Of a stretch of 48,991 bases of DNA, positions 8,275 to 17,014 are shown piece by piece. Origin of the DNA: Kiritimatiellia bacterium (lineage in GTDB: Bacteria > Verrucomicrobiota > Kiritimatiellia > RFP12 > UBA3636); assembly GCA_017648065.1 (NCBI GenBank), contig JAGCJJ010000065.1:1-48991 (forward strand). The letters run 5' to 3'. The first letter of the stretch is position 1. Each line of letters opens with the position of its first letter. A model generated the notes under the pieces. The model was not told the origin of the DNA, did not search any database, and worked only from the letters and a program-made list of their open reading frames with translations. The translations under genes and the position numbers were made by a program.

Positions 8275-8323
8275 AACACTACTTTTAGTGTTTAAATTTG
8301 TAGTACAACACTAAACCTAGTGT
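8275..8323 (+). promoter_or_regulatory. Two tandem CACTA/TAGTG inverted repeats
   Basis: AACACTA-CTTT-TAGTGTT (8275-8292) and ACACTA-AACC-TAGTGT (8308-8323) are two perfect short inverted repeats with the same core, about 32 bases apart, ahead of the promoter of the Fn3 protein. They may be paired operator sites for a dimeric regulator. They could also act as RNA hairpins, but they lack T runs. Confidence 0.45.
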
Positions 8324-8403
8324 ATGGTTTTATTGTGTTTTTATAAAAATTTGCAAAATATGCATTTTTTTTCAAAAATTTACTTCTTTTTAACTTATTT
8401 ATT

Positions 8404-8433
8404 TTGACATACATGCACCATATAGATTATATT
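8404..8433 (+). promoter_or_regulatory. Strong candidate promoter of the Fn3 exported protein
   Basis: A consensus TTGACA (8404-8409) is followed after 17 bases by TTATAT (8427-8432), or after 18 bases by TATATT (8428-8433). The start codon lies about 85 bases downstream. Confidence 0.6.
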
Positions 8434-8517
8434 TTAATTTGTTCATTTAGGGGCATTGTCTTTTTTAATGAATTTACATCAAAAAACAACAAAAAACTAT
8501 ACTAAAAAGAGTAAAAA

Positions 8518-11202
8518 ATGAAAATCAAATCGCTACTATTGGCTTTATTATTTGCGTTCGCAACAACAGCATTCGGTGAGACAGTTACTGTCTATCAAAC
8601 AAATTTTGATGATCTACCTGGCGCAAATGCTATAGAGCCATCAGAATATTCAAATCTAATTGCTTCATCTACAAACCTTTATCCAGAAGATTTGACTTCT
8701 GGTGGAAGAGCTTTACGTCTTGGTTCTTCTTCTGCACGTGGTAGCTTTACTTCTATTGAAATGAATTGCACACCAAATGCACCAATTACTTTTACCTTTG
8801 ATGTAGCAAGGCACAACGATGCTGTTAATAATACAATTCGAATTACAATCAATGGTGTTTCAAGAGACATTCTTCCTACTGAATTCCCAACACTACTTGC
8901 AGATTCCTTCACAACAGGATTAAGTGTTACATTTGAGGATGGTGTTCCTACTTCAACTTTTACTTTCACAATGGAAACAGTTGGCGGTGCAGCAGCCAAG
9001 GCTCGTACATATTTTGATAACTTGGTTATCACACAAGATATCGTTGAGTCAGAGACACCAGCTGATCCAGTACAGCTTGCAGCACCTGCAGGCATCGCAG
9101 CAGAAGTTACATACGAATCAGCAACTGTTTCTTGGAAAGAAGTAGAAAATGCAACAAAATATTCAGTTATTTTTGTTAATGGCGAAACTGAAACAGAATA
9201 CGAAACAACAGAAACTTCTATCACTTTCGAAAATCTAATTGCAGAAACAGTTTATTCAGTTAAGGTTGCTGCAGTTGGTGATGATGTTTCCTACCTAACC
9301 TCAGAGTATTCAACTGCTTCATTCACCACAGAAGCAGCTCCTGAAGGTGAGTGGAAGGTTCTATTCTATGATGATTTTAGCCTATTAACAACAGGAGATC
9401 ACACAAGTACTTCAAATAACGGAAAACTAACAAAAGCAAACGCACCTTGGGCAAAGCTTGACGTTGAAGGTGTAGATGGTGATTACTATAAGGTAAATCA
9501 GGCTGGTGGAGCAGTTAAGTTCTCAACCGGTACAGAACAGGGCTTTGTTACAACAACAAATATTACATTCCAGGCGCTTAAGACACGAATCACAGCTTAT
9601 GTAAAAGGTTGGAATGAAAAGGATGGTACACCTGCTTCATTTGATGTTGTAATTAATGGACAAACTTATTCTGCTGAACCATTCCCTCAGGCTTATATCA
9701 CAAGCGATTTTGCTGAGGTGGTTATTGAGATTCCTTCTGTTACAGCAGGCTCATTCCCTGTAAAAATTACTTCAACAAATGGCGATGATTATCGTTTCTT
9801 CCTTGATTCCTTCAAGATTGAGCAGTTTGTTCTTTCAACATTAGGAGTACTTCCAGCTCCAACTAGTGTTGAAGCTGTAGCTCAAACACCATATAGTGTC
9901 AAGGTTGATTGGTCTGCAGTAACAGGTGCTGCATCTTATACAATAACACTTGAAATGGTTGATGAAGAGGGAAATCCTGTAGGAACATCTATTGCAAAAT
10001 CAGCAGGCTATACAGAAACAAGCATTGTTGTTGACGGTCTGGCAGATGGAGCAAAATACAATGTTTCAGTTGTAGCTGTAGGTGATGGTGCTGCATCTCT
10101 TGACTCTGTAGCAGCAACAACTACAGTAACTACTCCAGCTGATACTTATAAGCCAGTATTTACAATTACAGATGCTGCAGGTAAGGCAATGGATGCATTT
10201 GAGGCTCCTAAAGATGATCCAATCGTAATTATGGCTTCAGCTATGGTTGGTGAGGAAGTCGCTTCTGTTACAGCAAATAACCTACCAGAAGGTGCTACTT
10301 TTGTAGATGGTGTGCTAACTTGGACACCAAGCCTTGAGATGGAAGCAAATACTGTCTTTACAGTAGATTTTGTAGTAACAAATGAGGGTGGCACATATAC
10401 AACATCTGTAACAATTACAGTTGCAGAGGCTCTTCCACTTGTTGTTGGAGAAATCACAGCTTCTGACATTACAGCAACAGCTGCAACTCTTTCTTGGGAT
10501 GCATTACCAAAGGCCTCTAGCTATGTTTATGACATTTGGTATGGTTCTTCTGTAATTACAAATGGCGTAGAAATTGAAAGCTTCTTTGACTTTGAGGGTG
10601 TAAGAAAAGGTGTAATTCCTTATGATGTAACAATCAATGGAGCTAATGGCACATATGCTGATAACAAAGATTTTGATTTTGAGCATAATGTTGTTTGCTT
10701 TAACGACGACACAGGTTATGTAATCACAAAGGCTTATCCAAAGGCAGTTACAACTCTAAGTGCATATTTTGTAAAGAATAATGCAAAGACAGAGGAAGGC
10801 TTAACAGGTAATCCAGTAACTGTTTATGCTTCTTCTGATGATGGTGCAACATGGGTACAGATTGAGTCCTATGCAGCAGCAGACTTGGCAGCAGATGAAA
10901 TTCGCGTATTTGAATTTGATGCAGCATTGAACTATACACGCTTTAAGTTCGAGTGGCAGCAGGTTGAAATGAACTTTGGTATCTCAGCTATCGCAGCAAC
11001 ATATGCTGGTGCTGGTGCTAAGGTATTTGCACAGGATCAGACAACAACAGATACATCAATCTCACTTCCAAAGGGATTACGTGCAAATACTGAGTATTAT
11101 GTTCGCATTAAGCCAGTAAATGAGACTCGTGAGTGCGCATATAAGTATATTCGCTTTGTAACAGGTAAGGCTGACCCAGCAACATATATCATTGTTCGCT
11201 AA
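8518..11202 (+). CDS. Large exported multidomain protein with fibronectin III modules
   Basis: A Sec signal peptide (MKIKSLLLALLFAFATTAFG) precedes a mosaic exported protein of 894 residues. Approximate order: a beta-sandwich/lectin-like domain (25-178), a fibronectin III domain (about 184-272), a second lectin-like domain (280-440), another Fn3 (about 446-540), an Ig/cadherin-like domain with NLPEGATFVDGVLTWTPS (about 550-640), and a final Fn3 starting ITATAATLSWDALPKASSY. That last Fn3 is interrupted by a ~150-residue insertion before its closing strand (NTEYYVRIKPVNE). No catalytic motif is seen; binding or surface-structure roles are likely. It ends in a short hydrophobic tail with terminal Arg (ATYIIVR), like the protein at 22104. 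It has its own promoter and terminator. Confidence 0.85.
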   Translation: MKIKSLLLALLFAFATTAFGETVTVYQTNFDDLPGANAIEPSEYSNLIASSTNLYPEDLTSGGRALRLGSSSARGSFTSIEMNCTPNAPITFTFDVARHNDAVNNTIRITINGVSRDILPTEFPTLLADSFTTGLSVTFEDGVPTSTFTFTMETVGGAAAKARTYFDNLVITQDIVESETPADPVQLAAPAGIAAEVTYESATVSWKEVENATKYSVIFVNGETETEYETTETSITFENLIAETVYSVKVAAVGDDVSYLTSEYSTASFTTEAAPEGEWKVLFYDDFSLLTTGDHTSTSNNGKLTKANAPWAKLDVEGVDGDYYKVNQAGGAVKFSTGTEQGFVTTTNITFQALKTRITAYVKGWNEKDGTPASFDVVINGQTYSAEPFPQAYITSDFAEVVIEIPSVTAGSFPVKITSTNGDDYRFFLDSFKIEQFVLSTLGVLPAPTSVEAVAQTPYSVKVDWSAVTGAASYTITLEMVDEEGNPVGTSIAKSAGYTETSIVVDGLADGAKYNVSVVAVGDGAASLDSVAATTTVTTPADTYKPVFTITDAAGKAMDAFEAPKDDPIVIMASAMVGEEVASVTANNLPEGATFVDGVLTWTPSLEMEANTVFTVDFVVTNEGGTYTTSVTITVAEALPLVVGEITASDITATAATLSWDALPKASSYVYDIWYGSSVITNGVEIESFFDFEGVRKGVIPYDVTINGANGTYADNKDFDFEHNVVCFNDDTGYVITKAYPKAVTTLSAYFVKNNAKTEEGLTGNPVTVYASSDDGATWVQIESYAAADLAADEIRVFEFDAALNYTRFKFEWQQVEMNFGISAIAATYAGAGAKVFAQDQTTTDTSISLPKGLRANTEYYVRIKPVNETRECAYKYIRFVTGKADPATYIIVR

Positions 11203-11227
11203 TCACATACACGAATAAAGTTTGTAT

Positions 11228-11265
11228 AAGAGGAGCAGGAGATTCTTGCTCCTCTTTTCTTTTTG
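11228..11265 (+). terminator. Intrinsic terminator after the Fn3 protein
   Basis: AAGAGGAGCA (11228-11237) pairs perfectly with TGCTCCTCTT (11247-11256), nine-base loop, followed by a T-rich tract. Confidence 0.88.
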
Positions 11266-11446
11266 AACACACATTTGCACACTTTTAGTCATCACATTTT
11301 TTTAATGCAGTTTTTAGGTTCAACAATTTGTATCTTACATCTGATTGAACAACGTTCTTTGGATAATATTTTTCTTGAGTAAACCAGTGCAAAATGGTTA
11401 AATATAAACAAGTCATAAGTTTATGTTTTATTATGGGAGTTTCCAA

Positions 11447-12469
11447 ATGGCGGTTTCAATCAATATTAAGAATTTAGTAAAGAATTTTGGTGCAGTTAAA
11501 GCACTTAATAATGTTTCTTTAGATATACAACCAGGTGAGTTGTTTTTCTTGCTTGGACCTAGTGGTTGCGGTAAGACAACACTGCTTCGCCATATCGCTG
11601 GCTTCTATATTCCAGATGAAGGAAATATCTTTATAGATAATGAGGATGTTACAAAACTTCCTCCACATAAACGTGATACAGGTATGGTGTTCCAAAGCTA
11701 TGCTTTGTGGCCTCATATGACACTTGCTGAAAATGTTGCATTTGGTCTTAAAATGCGTAAGGTGCCAGCAGCTGATATTAAGCGTCGCGTAGCTGAAGCT
11801 CTTGATATTGTTAAGATGGGAGATAAGGCTGAGCGTAAACCTAATCAGCTTTCTGGCGGACAGCAACAGCGTGTTGCTCTTGCTCGTGCACTTGTTGTTC
11901 AACCTCGTTGCTTGCTTTTGGACGAACCTCTCTCTAATCTTGATGCAAAGCTTCGCTTAGAAATGCGCATTGAAATTCGCCGCATTTGTAAGGAGGCTGG
12001 TCTTACAGCTGTATATGTTACACACGATCAAAAGGAAGCTCTTTCAATTGCCGACCGTCTGGCAATTATGCGCGATGGTGTAATTGAACAAATTGGCACA
12101 CCGCTTGAGGTTTTCCGTAAGCCAACAAATTCATTTGTTGCTTCTTTCATCGGTGAAACAAATTTCCTTACACCAAATTTCTTTGGTGCTGCATATGCTC
12201 CTAAGGCAGAAACAAAAATTCTTTCAGTACGCCCAGAAACAATTCGCTTTGATAAATTAAATGCAGATGATATTGAGCTTAAAGGCACAATTCATGGTAC
12301 TGTATATCTTGGTGAAACAGCTCAGCATCAAATGGATGTTGTTGGTGCTGATGGCACAACATCAACGCTTAAGGTATTCCAATTGAATCCAGAAATTCTT
12401 GCTCGCGATGAAGCTCGCGAAGTTACAGCATGGGCTTCTCCTAAAGATATTGTTGAACTAAATTCTTAA
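11447..12469 (+). CDS. ABC transporter ATP-binding protein (CUT1/FbpC/PotA type, with TOBE domain)
   Basis: Energises uptake of a small solute through an inner-membrane permease. Walker A GPSGCGKT is at residues 37-44, the signature LSGGQQQR at 135-142, Walker B CLLLDE at 155-160, and the H-loop in VTHDQKEA. After ~residue 235 a regulatory TOBE-like region follows (ILSVRPETIRF, GTVYLGETAQHQMDV). This layout is that of iron(III), polyamine or sugar importers. I chose ATG 11447 because GGGAG (11435-11439) is correctly spaced before it; the in-frame ATG 11423 has no such site. A solute-binding protein lies two genes downstream, but no permease gene is nearby. Confidence 0.92.
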   Translation: MAVSINIKNLVKNFGAVKALNNVSLDIQPGELFFLLGPSGCGKTTLLRHIAGFYIPDEGNIFIDNEDVTKLPPHKRDTGMVFQSYALWPHMTLAENVAFGLKMRKVPAADIKRRVAEALDIVKMGDKAERKPNQLSGGQQQRVALARALVVQPRCLLLDEPLSNLDAKLRLEMRIEIRRICKEAGLTAVYVTHDQKEALSIADRLAIMRDGVIEQIGTPLEVFRKPTNSFVASFIGETNFLTPNFFGAAYAPKAETKILSVRPETIRFDKLNADDIELKGTIHGTVYLGETAQHQMDVVGADGTTSTLKVFQLNPEILARDEAREVTAWASPKDIVELNS

Positions 12470-12513
12470 TCTCGCAGAAAATTTTCTATTTATAATTTTG
12501 GATAAAAGCTACT

Positions 12514-13227
12514 ATGATATTAAAACTTAAGGTCGCAATCTTTGATATTGATGACACTCTTTTTGATTTTACCGGTTGTCATGCAATTGCTATTCAACAC
12601 GTGGCAGAGTATGTAGAAAAAACTTTTGGTATTCCTGCTGATGAATTAAAGGAAGGCTATAAAGCAGAGCTAAAAAGGCAATTGCTTGAATATCCTGAAA
12701 TAGTTAATTGCCATAGTAGAACAGTGCGCTTTTTACGAATTGCTGAGCGTGACTCTCGATTGCCAATTGGCGTAGCTACTGAGCTATCTGATATGTATTG
12801 GCATACACTGATTTCAAATGCTGTTCCATATCCAGGTTTAGTAGAGCTTATTGATGGCTTAAAAGCAAAAGGTATTAAGATTGGTATCTGTACAGATATG
12901 ACAGTTGATTGGCAAATTAAAAAGCTGGTGAAACTAGGACTTGCTGATAAATTGGATTTTGTTGTATCAAGCGAAGAGGCTAGTGTTGAAAAGCCTGGTA
13001 GAAAAATATTTGAGGTTTGCCTTGAAAAGGCTGGTGGTTGCTCTCCATCTGAAGCAATAATGTTTGGTGATAATTATAAAAAGGATATTGTTGGAGCAGT
13101 AGGCATTGGAATGCATGCTGTTTGGAACAATCCAAATTCTCGTGTAGAGGAAAAACCATTGCCAGGTGTTATTGAAATTTCTTCATATGAAGGAATTGAA
13201 AATGTTTTTCAGATAGAAAAAGCATAA
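12514..13227 (+). CDS. HAD-superfamily hydrolase (YjjG-like phosphatase)
   Basis: Motif I FDIDDTLFD supplies the nucleophile and acid/base Asp residues (Asp11, Asp13). Motif II is CTDMT, motif III is the Lys in KPGRKIF, and motif IV is GDNYKKDI. A cap domain of about 100 residues sits between motifs I and II. The 237-residue length and order match the HAD subfamily that includes YjjG nucleotidases and phosphoglycolate phosphatases; the actual phosphate ester cannot be told. It sits 44 bases after the ABC ATPase and 48 bases before the solute-binding protein, probably in one transcript. Confidence 0.88.
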   Translation: MILKLKVAIFDIDDTLFDFTGCHAIAIQHVAEYVEKTFGIPADELKEGYKAELKRQLLEYPEIVNCHSRTVRFLRIAERDSRLPIGVATELSDMYWHTLISNAVPYPGLVELIDGLKAKGIKIGICTDMTVDWQIKKLVKLGLADKLDFVVSSEEASVEKPGRKIFEVCLEKAGGCSPSEAIMFGDNYKKDIVGAVGIGMHAVWNNPNSRVEEKPLPGVIEISSYEGIENVFQIEKA

Positions 13228-13275
13228 GTCGTTTATTGATTTAATAAGGTTAACCCAACTAATTGGGAGATTAAA

Positions 13276-15006
13276 ATGGTAAAGAATTTTTTGATTATAT
13301 TTACAGCAGTTCTTGTAATTGCTTTGCCATTCATTTTTAGAAAAGAAAAGCCAGTAGGAGAGTGGAAAGAGGGCGATCCTGTCCTTGTAGCAATTTCTCC
13401 GCATATTGCAGTTATCAGAGATGAATTTGCTTTAGGTTTTTCTAATTGGCATTATGAAAAATACGGGAAACCTGTAAAAATAGATTGGCGCTCAATTGGT
13501 GGTACTACAGAAATTATGCGTTACATCAATGGCGAGTATACAGCTGCATATAAAGCGTATCGTAAAAGAAACAATCTTTCTTATGTTGATGGTGTTAATG
13601 TCACTGATAAACGTAAACCAAAGGATGATCCTGCAAAGGCAGAGCTTTGGGAAGATTTCCGTGCACACGATAATCCAGATGACTATGGAATAAAGATTGA
13701 TATTTTCTTTGGTGGCGGAACATATGATCATTCTTCAGCAGCACGTCAAGGCTTTACTGTTGTTCCATGGACAGAGGAGACCCTGCCACAAGGTTTGCTG
13801 ACATACGAGGATGGAACTTGCATTTTCCCAGAAGGTTTAAGTGGTGAGGATTGGAGAAATAATTATTTCTACAGTGCTGTGCTTTCAGGTTTTGGTATTT
13901 GTTACAATCCTGACAGACTAAAGGAAATGGGAATTGAAAATCCTCCAGTAGAGTGGCGTGATTTAACAGATTTACGTTATTTTGGCCAGTTGGCAGTTAC
14001 GGACCCAACAAAGTCAGGTTCTGTTGCAAAGACATTTGAAATGATTATTCATTCCGAGTGCCGTCGCGTAGTATATGAGGCTGGTTATACAGACGAACAA
14101 ATAAACGAATATGAGAAAAAGATTTCTTCAGCTAAACTTCCATTAGGACAGCTGCCTGAGGGTGTGCCACAGGAATATCAAGATACTGTTGAGCGTGGTT
14201 GGAAGAGTGGCTTAGATTTGATTCGTCGCATGGGAATGAATGTACGTTACTTTACAGATGCAGCAGGCAAGGTGCCTGTTGATGTTGCATCAGGTGATGC
14301 AGCTGTAGGTATGTCTATTGATTTTTATAGTCGTGTTCAAGCAGAGGTTACAAAGGATAAGCTTACAGGTGCTGCAAGATTGTGCTTTGTAAATCCAAAG
14401 GGTGGCTCAAGTATCAGTGGTGATCCTATAAGTCTTTTACGTGGTTCCGAGAATAAAGAGCTAGCACTTCGCTTTATGGAATATGTACTTTCAGAGGATG
14501 GTCAGAAGCTTTGGAATTATAAGCCAGGCACACCTGGAGGTCCTACAACATCAGCATTGCGTCGTTTGCCAATTCGCCGTGATTTTTATCCTTCAGAAGA
14601 TAATGCAACAATTGATGCGAAGGCAAAGGAGCATGCTCAATATACATCCGATAATTTATTAGACCCTACAGTAGATGCATATACATTAGCAAATAATTTT
14701 ATGTATCGCTATCGTTGGACTGGTCAGCATTTTTCATTCTTCCGTCAATTTATTCGTGCAATGTGTATGGATTCAGGCGTAGAATTGAAAGCAGCAACAG
14801 AGGCAATTATTGCAGCTGGCGGACCAGAGAAATGCCCACAGGCAATGGAAGCATTGATGCGTATGCCATCTGAGCCTTATGAAATGAGTTGGAAGGCATC
14901 CTTAGAAAATTCAGATTTAGATTCTATGGATTGTATGCGTCAGTGGACAATATTCTTCCGCAATACATATAAAGAAGCAGAGCGACTTGCTAAGGAAGGC
15001 AAGTAG
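13276..15006 (+). CDS. Extracellular solute-binding protein of an ABC importer
   Basis: A 576-residue protein with an N-terminal hydrophobic anchor (residues ~3-21) and no clear cleavage or lipobox site, so it is probably membrane-tethered. The body is a family-1-type periplasmic binding fold: VAISPHIAVIRDEFALGF, DIFFGGGTYD, LTDPTKSGS-like TDPTKSGSVAKTFEM, and SGDAAVGMSID. Related proteins bind iron(III), thiamine, spermidine or phosphonate-like ligands. It is longer than the usual 330-400 residues because of a ~150-residue C-terminal helical extension. The AATTGGGAG site precedes the ATG. Its partner ATPase is at 11447; the permease is not in this window. Confidence 0.85.
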   Translation: MVKNFLIIFTAVLVIALPFIFRKEKPVGEWKEGDPVLVAISPHIAVIRDEFALGFSNWHYEKYGKPVKIDWRSIGGTTEIMRYINGEYTAAYKAYRKRNNLSYVDGVNVTDKRKPKDDPAKAELWEDFRAHDNPDDYGIKIDIFFGGGTYDHSSAARQGFTVVPWTEETLPQGLLTYEDGTCIFPEGLSGEDWRNNYFYSAVLSGFGICYNPDRLKEMGIENPPVEWRDLTDLRYFGQLAVTDPTKSGSVAKTFEMIIHSECRRVVYEAGYTDEQINEYEKKISSAKLPLGQLPEGVPQEYQDTVERGWKSGLDLIRRMGMNVRYFTDAAGKVPVDVASGDAAVGMSIDFYSRVQAEVTKDKLTGAARLCFVNPKGGSSISGDPISLLRGSENKELALRFMEYVLSEDGQKLWNYKPGTPGGPTTSALRRLPIRRDFYPSEDNATIDAKAKEHAQYTSDNLLDPTVDAYTLANNFMYRYRWTGQHFSFFRQFIRAMCMDSGVELKAATEAIIAAGGPEKCPQAMEALMRMPSEPYEMSWKASLENSDLDSMDCMRQWTIFFRNTYKEAERLAKEGK

Positions 15007-15063
15007 GGCGACCTTCATTCGGTGTAGCACCGATTGAATAGAAAGCAACGCGTAATGTTAATA

Positions 15064-15103
15064 AGCGGAGTAATGCACAAAGAAGCATTGCTCCGCTATG
15101 TTT
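15064..15103 (+). terminator. Intrinsic terminator after the solute-binding protein
   Basis: AGCGGAGTAATGC (15064-15076) pairs over 13 positions, one wobble, with GCATTGCTCCGCT (15085-15097), followed by ATGTTTTT. A smaller hairpin, CGGTG-TAG-CACCG, lies just upstream at about 15020-15032. Confidence 0.85.
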
Positions 15104-15232
15104 TTGGTAATAATTACTATTACATTGCTTTCTGCATCAAGCGTATACAGCATCCAAACACTAATCCTATAAATTCTCAAAAACCTACACTTCTATAGAT
15201 TGTATTTAATGATTTAAATTTGAATACGTTTA

Positions 15233-15916
15233 TTAATGCTTTGTTTTTTTGCTTATTGCTTTTGCGATAATCCAAAAGATTCCTGATACGATTATTACAC
15301 CTATAAATGCAAAAGCAACACTTGCTTCGCCTTTTGTATATGTGCCAAGTAATGCATAAATCGCAGATACTGTTGAATTGCCTAACAATAATCCACAAGC
15401 AGTGGAACAAAGTGGGAACTTTTTTATTCCAGCATATAAAATTGATGCTTCTGCAAGCACAGGGACAGGGCGCATCGCTAATATCCAACATACGCCATTA
15501 CTGGTGTTTGTTTTCTCCAATTGCTTAATTTCTTCCTGTTTGATTAGTTTTTTTGCAGCAGAAGTAAAAAATCTTCCAAGAAAATATCCAATAAATGATG
15601 AGATGTTCATTGCCATAAATGAAATCCAAAAACCATTCCAAAAGCCTAAATAATAACCACACAATGTGCTGGCTAGACTTGAAGGAATTGGTAGCAAAAT
15701 ATCACTTGCTAATGTGACAAATAAAATATTACGTACAAAAACTTGATTCTCTTCGCGTTCAGCTTGTTCTAAAAATTTATCAAATAATTCATTTATTTGG
15801 TTGCCCCAAATCAAAAAGGTTATTATAATAATAAATGAAATAAGAGAAAATTTTATTATCTCGGATTTGTATTTAGAAAAAATATTCATATTGGCAAAAT
15901 TTTCGTTGGTATACAT
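15233..15916 (-). CDS. VTT-domain (DedA/TVP38/TMEM64-like) membrane protein
   Basis: A 227-residue polytopic membrane protein. An N-terminal transmembrane helix (about residues 22-42) is followed by the VTT core: LPIPSSLASTLCGYYLGFW, SFMAMNISSFIGYFLGRF and RPVPVLAEASILYAGIKKFP. This matches the GX-rich helices and re-entrant loops of the family. Family members are implicated in lipid scrambling and in undecaprenyl-phosphate recycling. It is transcribed alone, convergent with the solute-binding operon and divergent from the methyltransferase. The substrate is unknown. Confidence 0.85.
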   Translation of the reverse strand: MYTNENFANMNIFSKYKSEIIKFSLISFIIIITFLIWGNQINELFDKFLEQAEREENQVFVRNILFVTLASDILLPIPSSLASTLCGYYLGFWNGFWISFMAMNISSFIGYFLGRFFTSAAKKLIKQEEIKQLEKTNTSNGVCWILAMRPVPVLAEASILYAGIKKFPLCSTACGLLLGNSTVSAIYALLGTYTKGEASVAFAFIGVIIVSGIFWIIAKAISKKTKH

Positions 15917-15986
15917 AAAAAAGTAATTTATTTGAATTGTAACAAAATTTTAGCAAAATGAGTATTAAAATTATGGTGAATTTATT

Positions 15987-16997
15987 ATGGCTATTGAAAA
16001 ATCAGTATCAGATATCGTAACACTTGCAAGTGCTTTTTATGATTCTGCAGTTTTATTTTCTGCTCTTGATAATAAAATTTTTGAGGAAATAGAAAAAGCA
16101 GGTGGCTCGGCAAATTTGCAAACACTTGCAGAAGCTACTCAAAATAGTGAGCGAGGTCTTCGCCTTTTGCTTGATGGTTGTGTAGCTATCGGTATTCTTA
16201 AAAAGGATGGAGATATTTATTCAAATACCCAGGCTGGTAAGCTTGCTTTGGTACAAGGTGCTCCAGCAGATCTTACTCGAGCAATTTGCTATAATAGAGA
16301 TGTATATGGTGCGTGGGGCAAGCTTTCTCAATTGGTGAAAACAGGTACAGCTGTAGAGTCTCCTCAATTACATCTAGGTGATGACTATGAACGTACACGA
16401 CGCTTTGCGCTTTCAATGCGTGGTCGCGCAATGGCAATTGGTCGTGGTGCCGTACATTTGATTGATTTAAGTGGCTGCAAAAAGCTTCTTGATTTGGCAG
16501 GAGGTCCAGCTGCATATGCTGAACTTTTGGTTCGTGCAAATCCTGAGTTAAATTGTGTTACAGTAGATGTGCCTGCAATTTCTGCGGTGGCAAGTGAGCT
16601 AGTTGCAGAGCAAGGTTTGTCTGAAAGAATTGAGTGTCGCGCTGGTGATTATCATACAGATACTTATGAAGAGGGTGCATACGATGCCGTAACTATTTTT
16701 GGCGCACTTCACCAAGAATCCCCAGAGGATATTGTTGATATTCTGAAGCGTGCAAGAAAAGCTCTTCGTCAAGGTGGTAAAATTTTCATTATGGATATGA
16801 TGACAGATGCAACTCATACATCACCAACATTCTCTGCACTTTTTGCCGTTAATATGGCTTTGACAACAACTAATGGTTGGGTCTTTTCTGATGCAGAAAT
16901 TAAAGGCTGGTTAGAAGAGGCAGGCTTTACTCCTGGTGAAACGCAAACAGTTCCTCCTCCAATGCCACATTGGATTGTCTTCGGCATTGCAAAATAA
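15987..16997 (+). CDS. SAM-dependent methyltransferase with N-terminal dimerisation domain (O-methyltransferase type)
   Basis: Residues ~10-85 form the winged-helix dimerisation domain typical of plant-like/acetylserotonin O-methyltransferases (NLQTLAEATQNSERGLRLLLDGC). The Rossmann methyltransferase core follows, with SAM motif I LLDLAGGPAAYAE at 167-179, slightly off the usual DVGGGxG. The acidic loop CVTVDVP and a later GGKIFIMDMM strand are also present. The 336-residue length fits. The acceptor is unknown. It is the first gene of a probable operon with the glycosyltransferase 17 bases downstream, so a cell-envelope substrate is possible. Confidence 0.85.
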   Translation: MAIEKSVSDIVTLASAFYDSAVLFSALDNKIFEEIEKAGGSANLQTLAEATQNSERGLRLLLDGCVAIGILKKDGDIYSNTQAGKLALVQGAPADLTRAICYNRDVYGAWGKLSQLVKTGTAVESPQLHLGDDYERTRRFALSMRGRAMAIGRGAVHLIDLSGCKKLLDLAGGPAAYAELLVRANPELNCVTVDVPAISAVASELVAEQGLSERIECRAGDYHTDTYEEGAYDAVTIFGALHQESPEDIVDILKRARKALRQGGKIFIMDMMTDATHTSPTFSALFAVNMALTTTNGWVFSDAEIKGWLEEAGFTPGETQTVPPPMPHWIVFGIAK

Positions 16998-17014
16998 AAT
17001 AGCATAATTCTAAT

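Noticed and set aside
8679..10469. Minus-strand ORFs of 181 and 107 codons in the Fn3 protein gene
   Set aside because: Val/Ser-rich antisense shadows of a well-supported exported protein.
11423..11446. Longer start of the ABC ATPase at ATG 11423
   Set aside because: GGGAG is correctly placed for ATG 11447, and the extra eight residues do not belong to the family.
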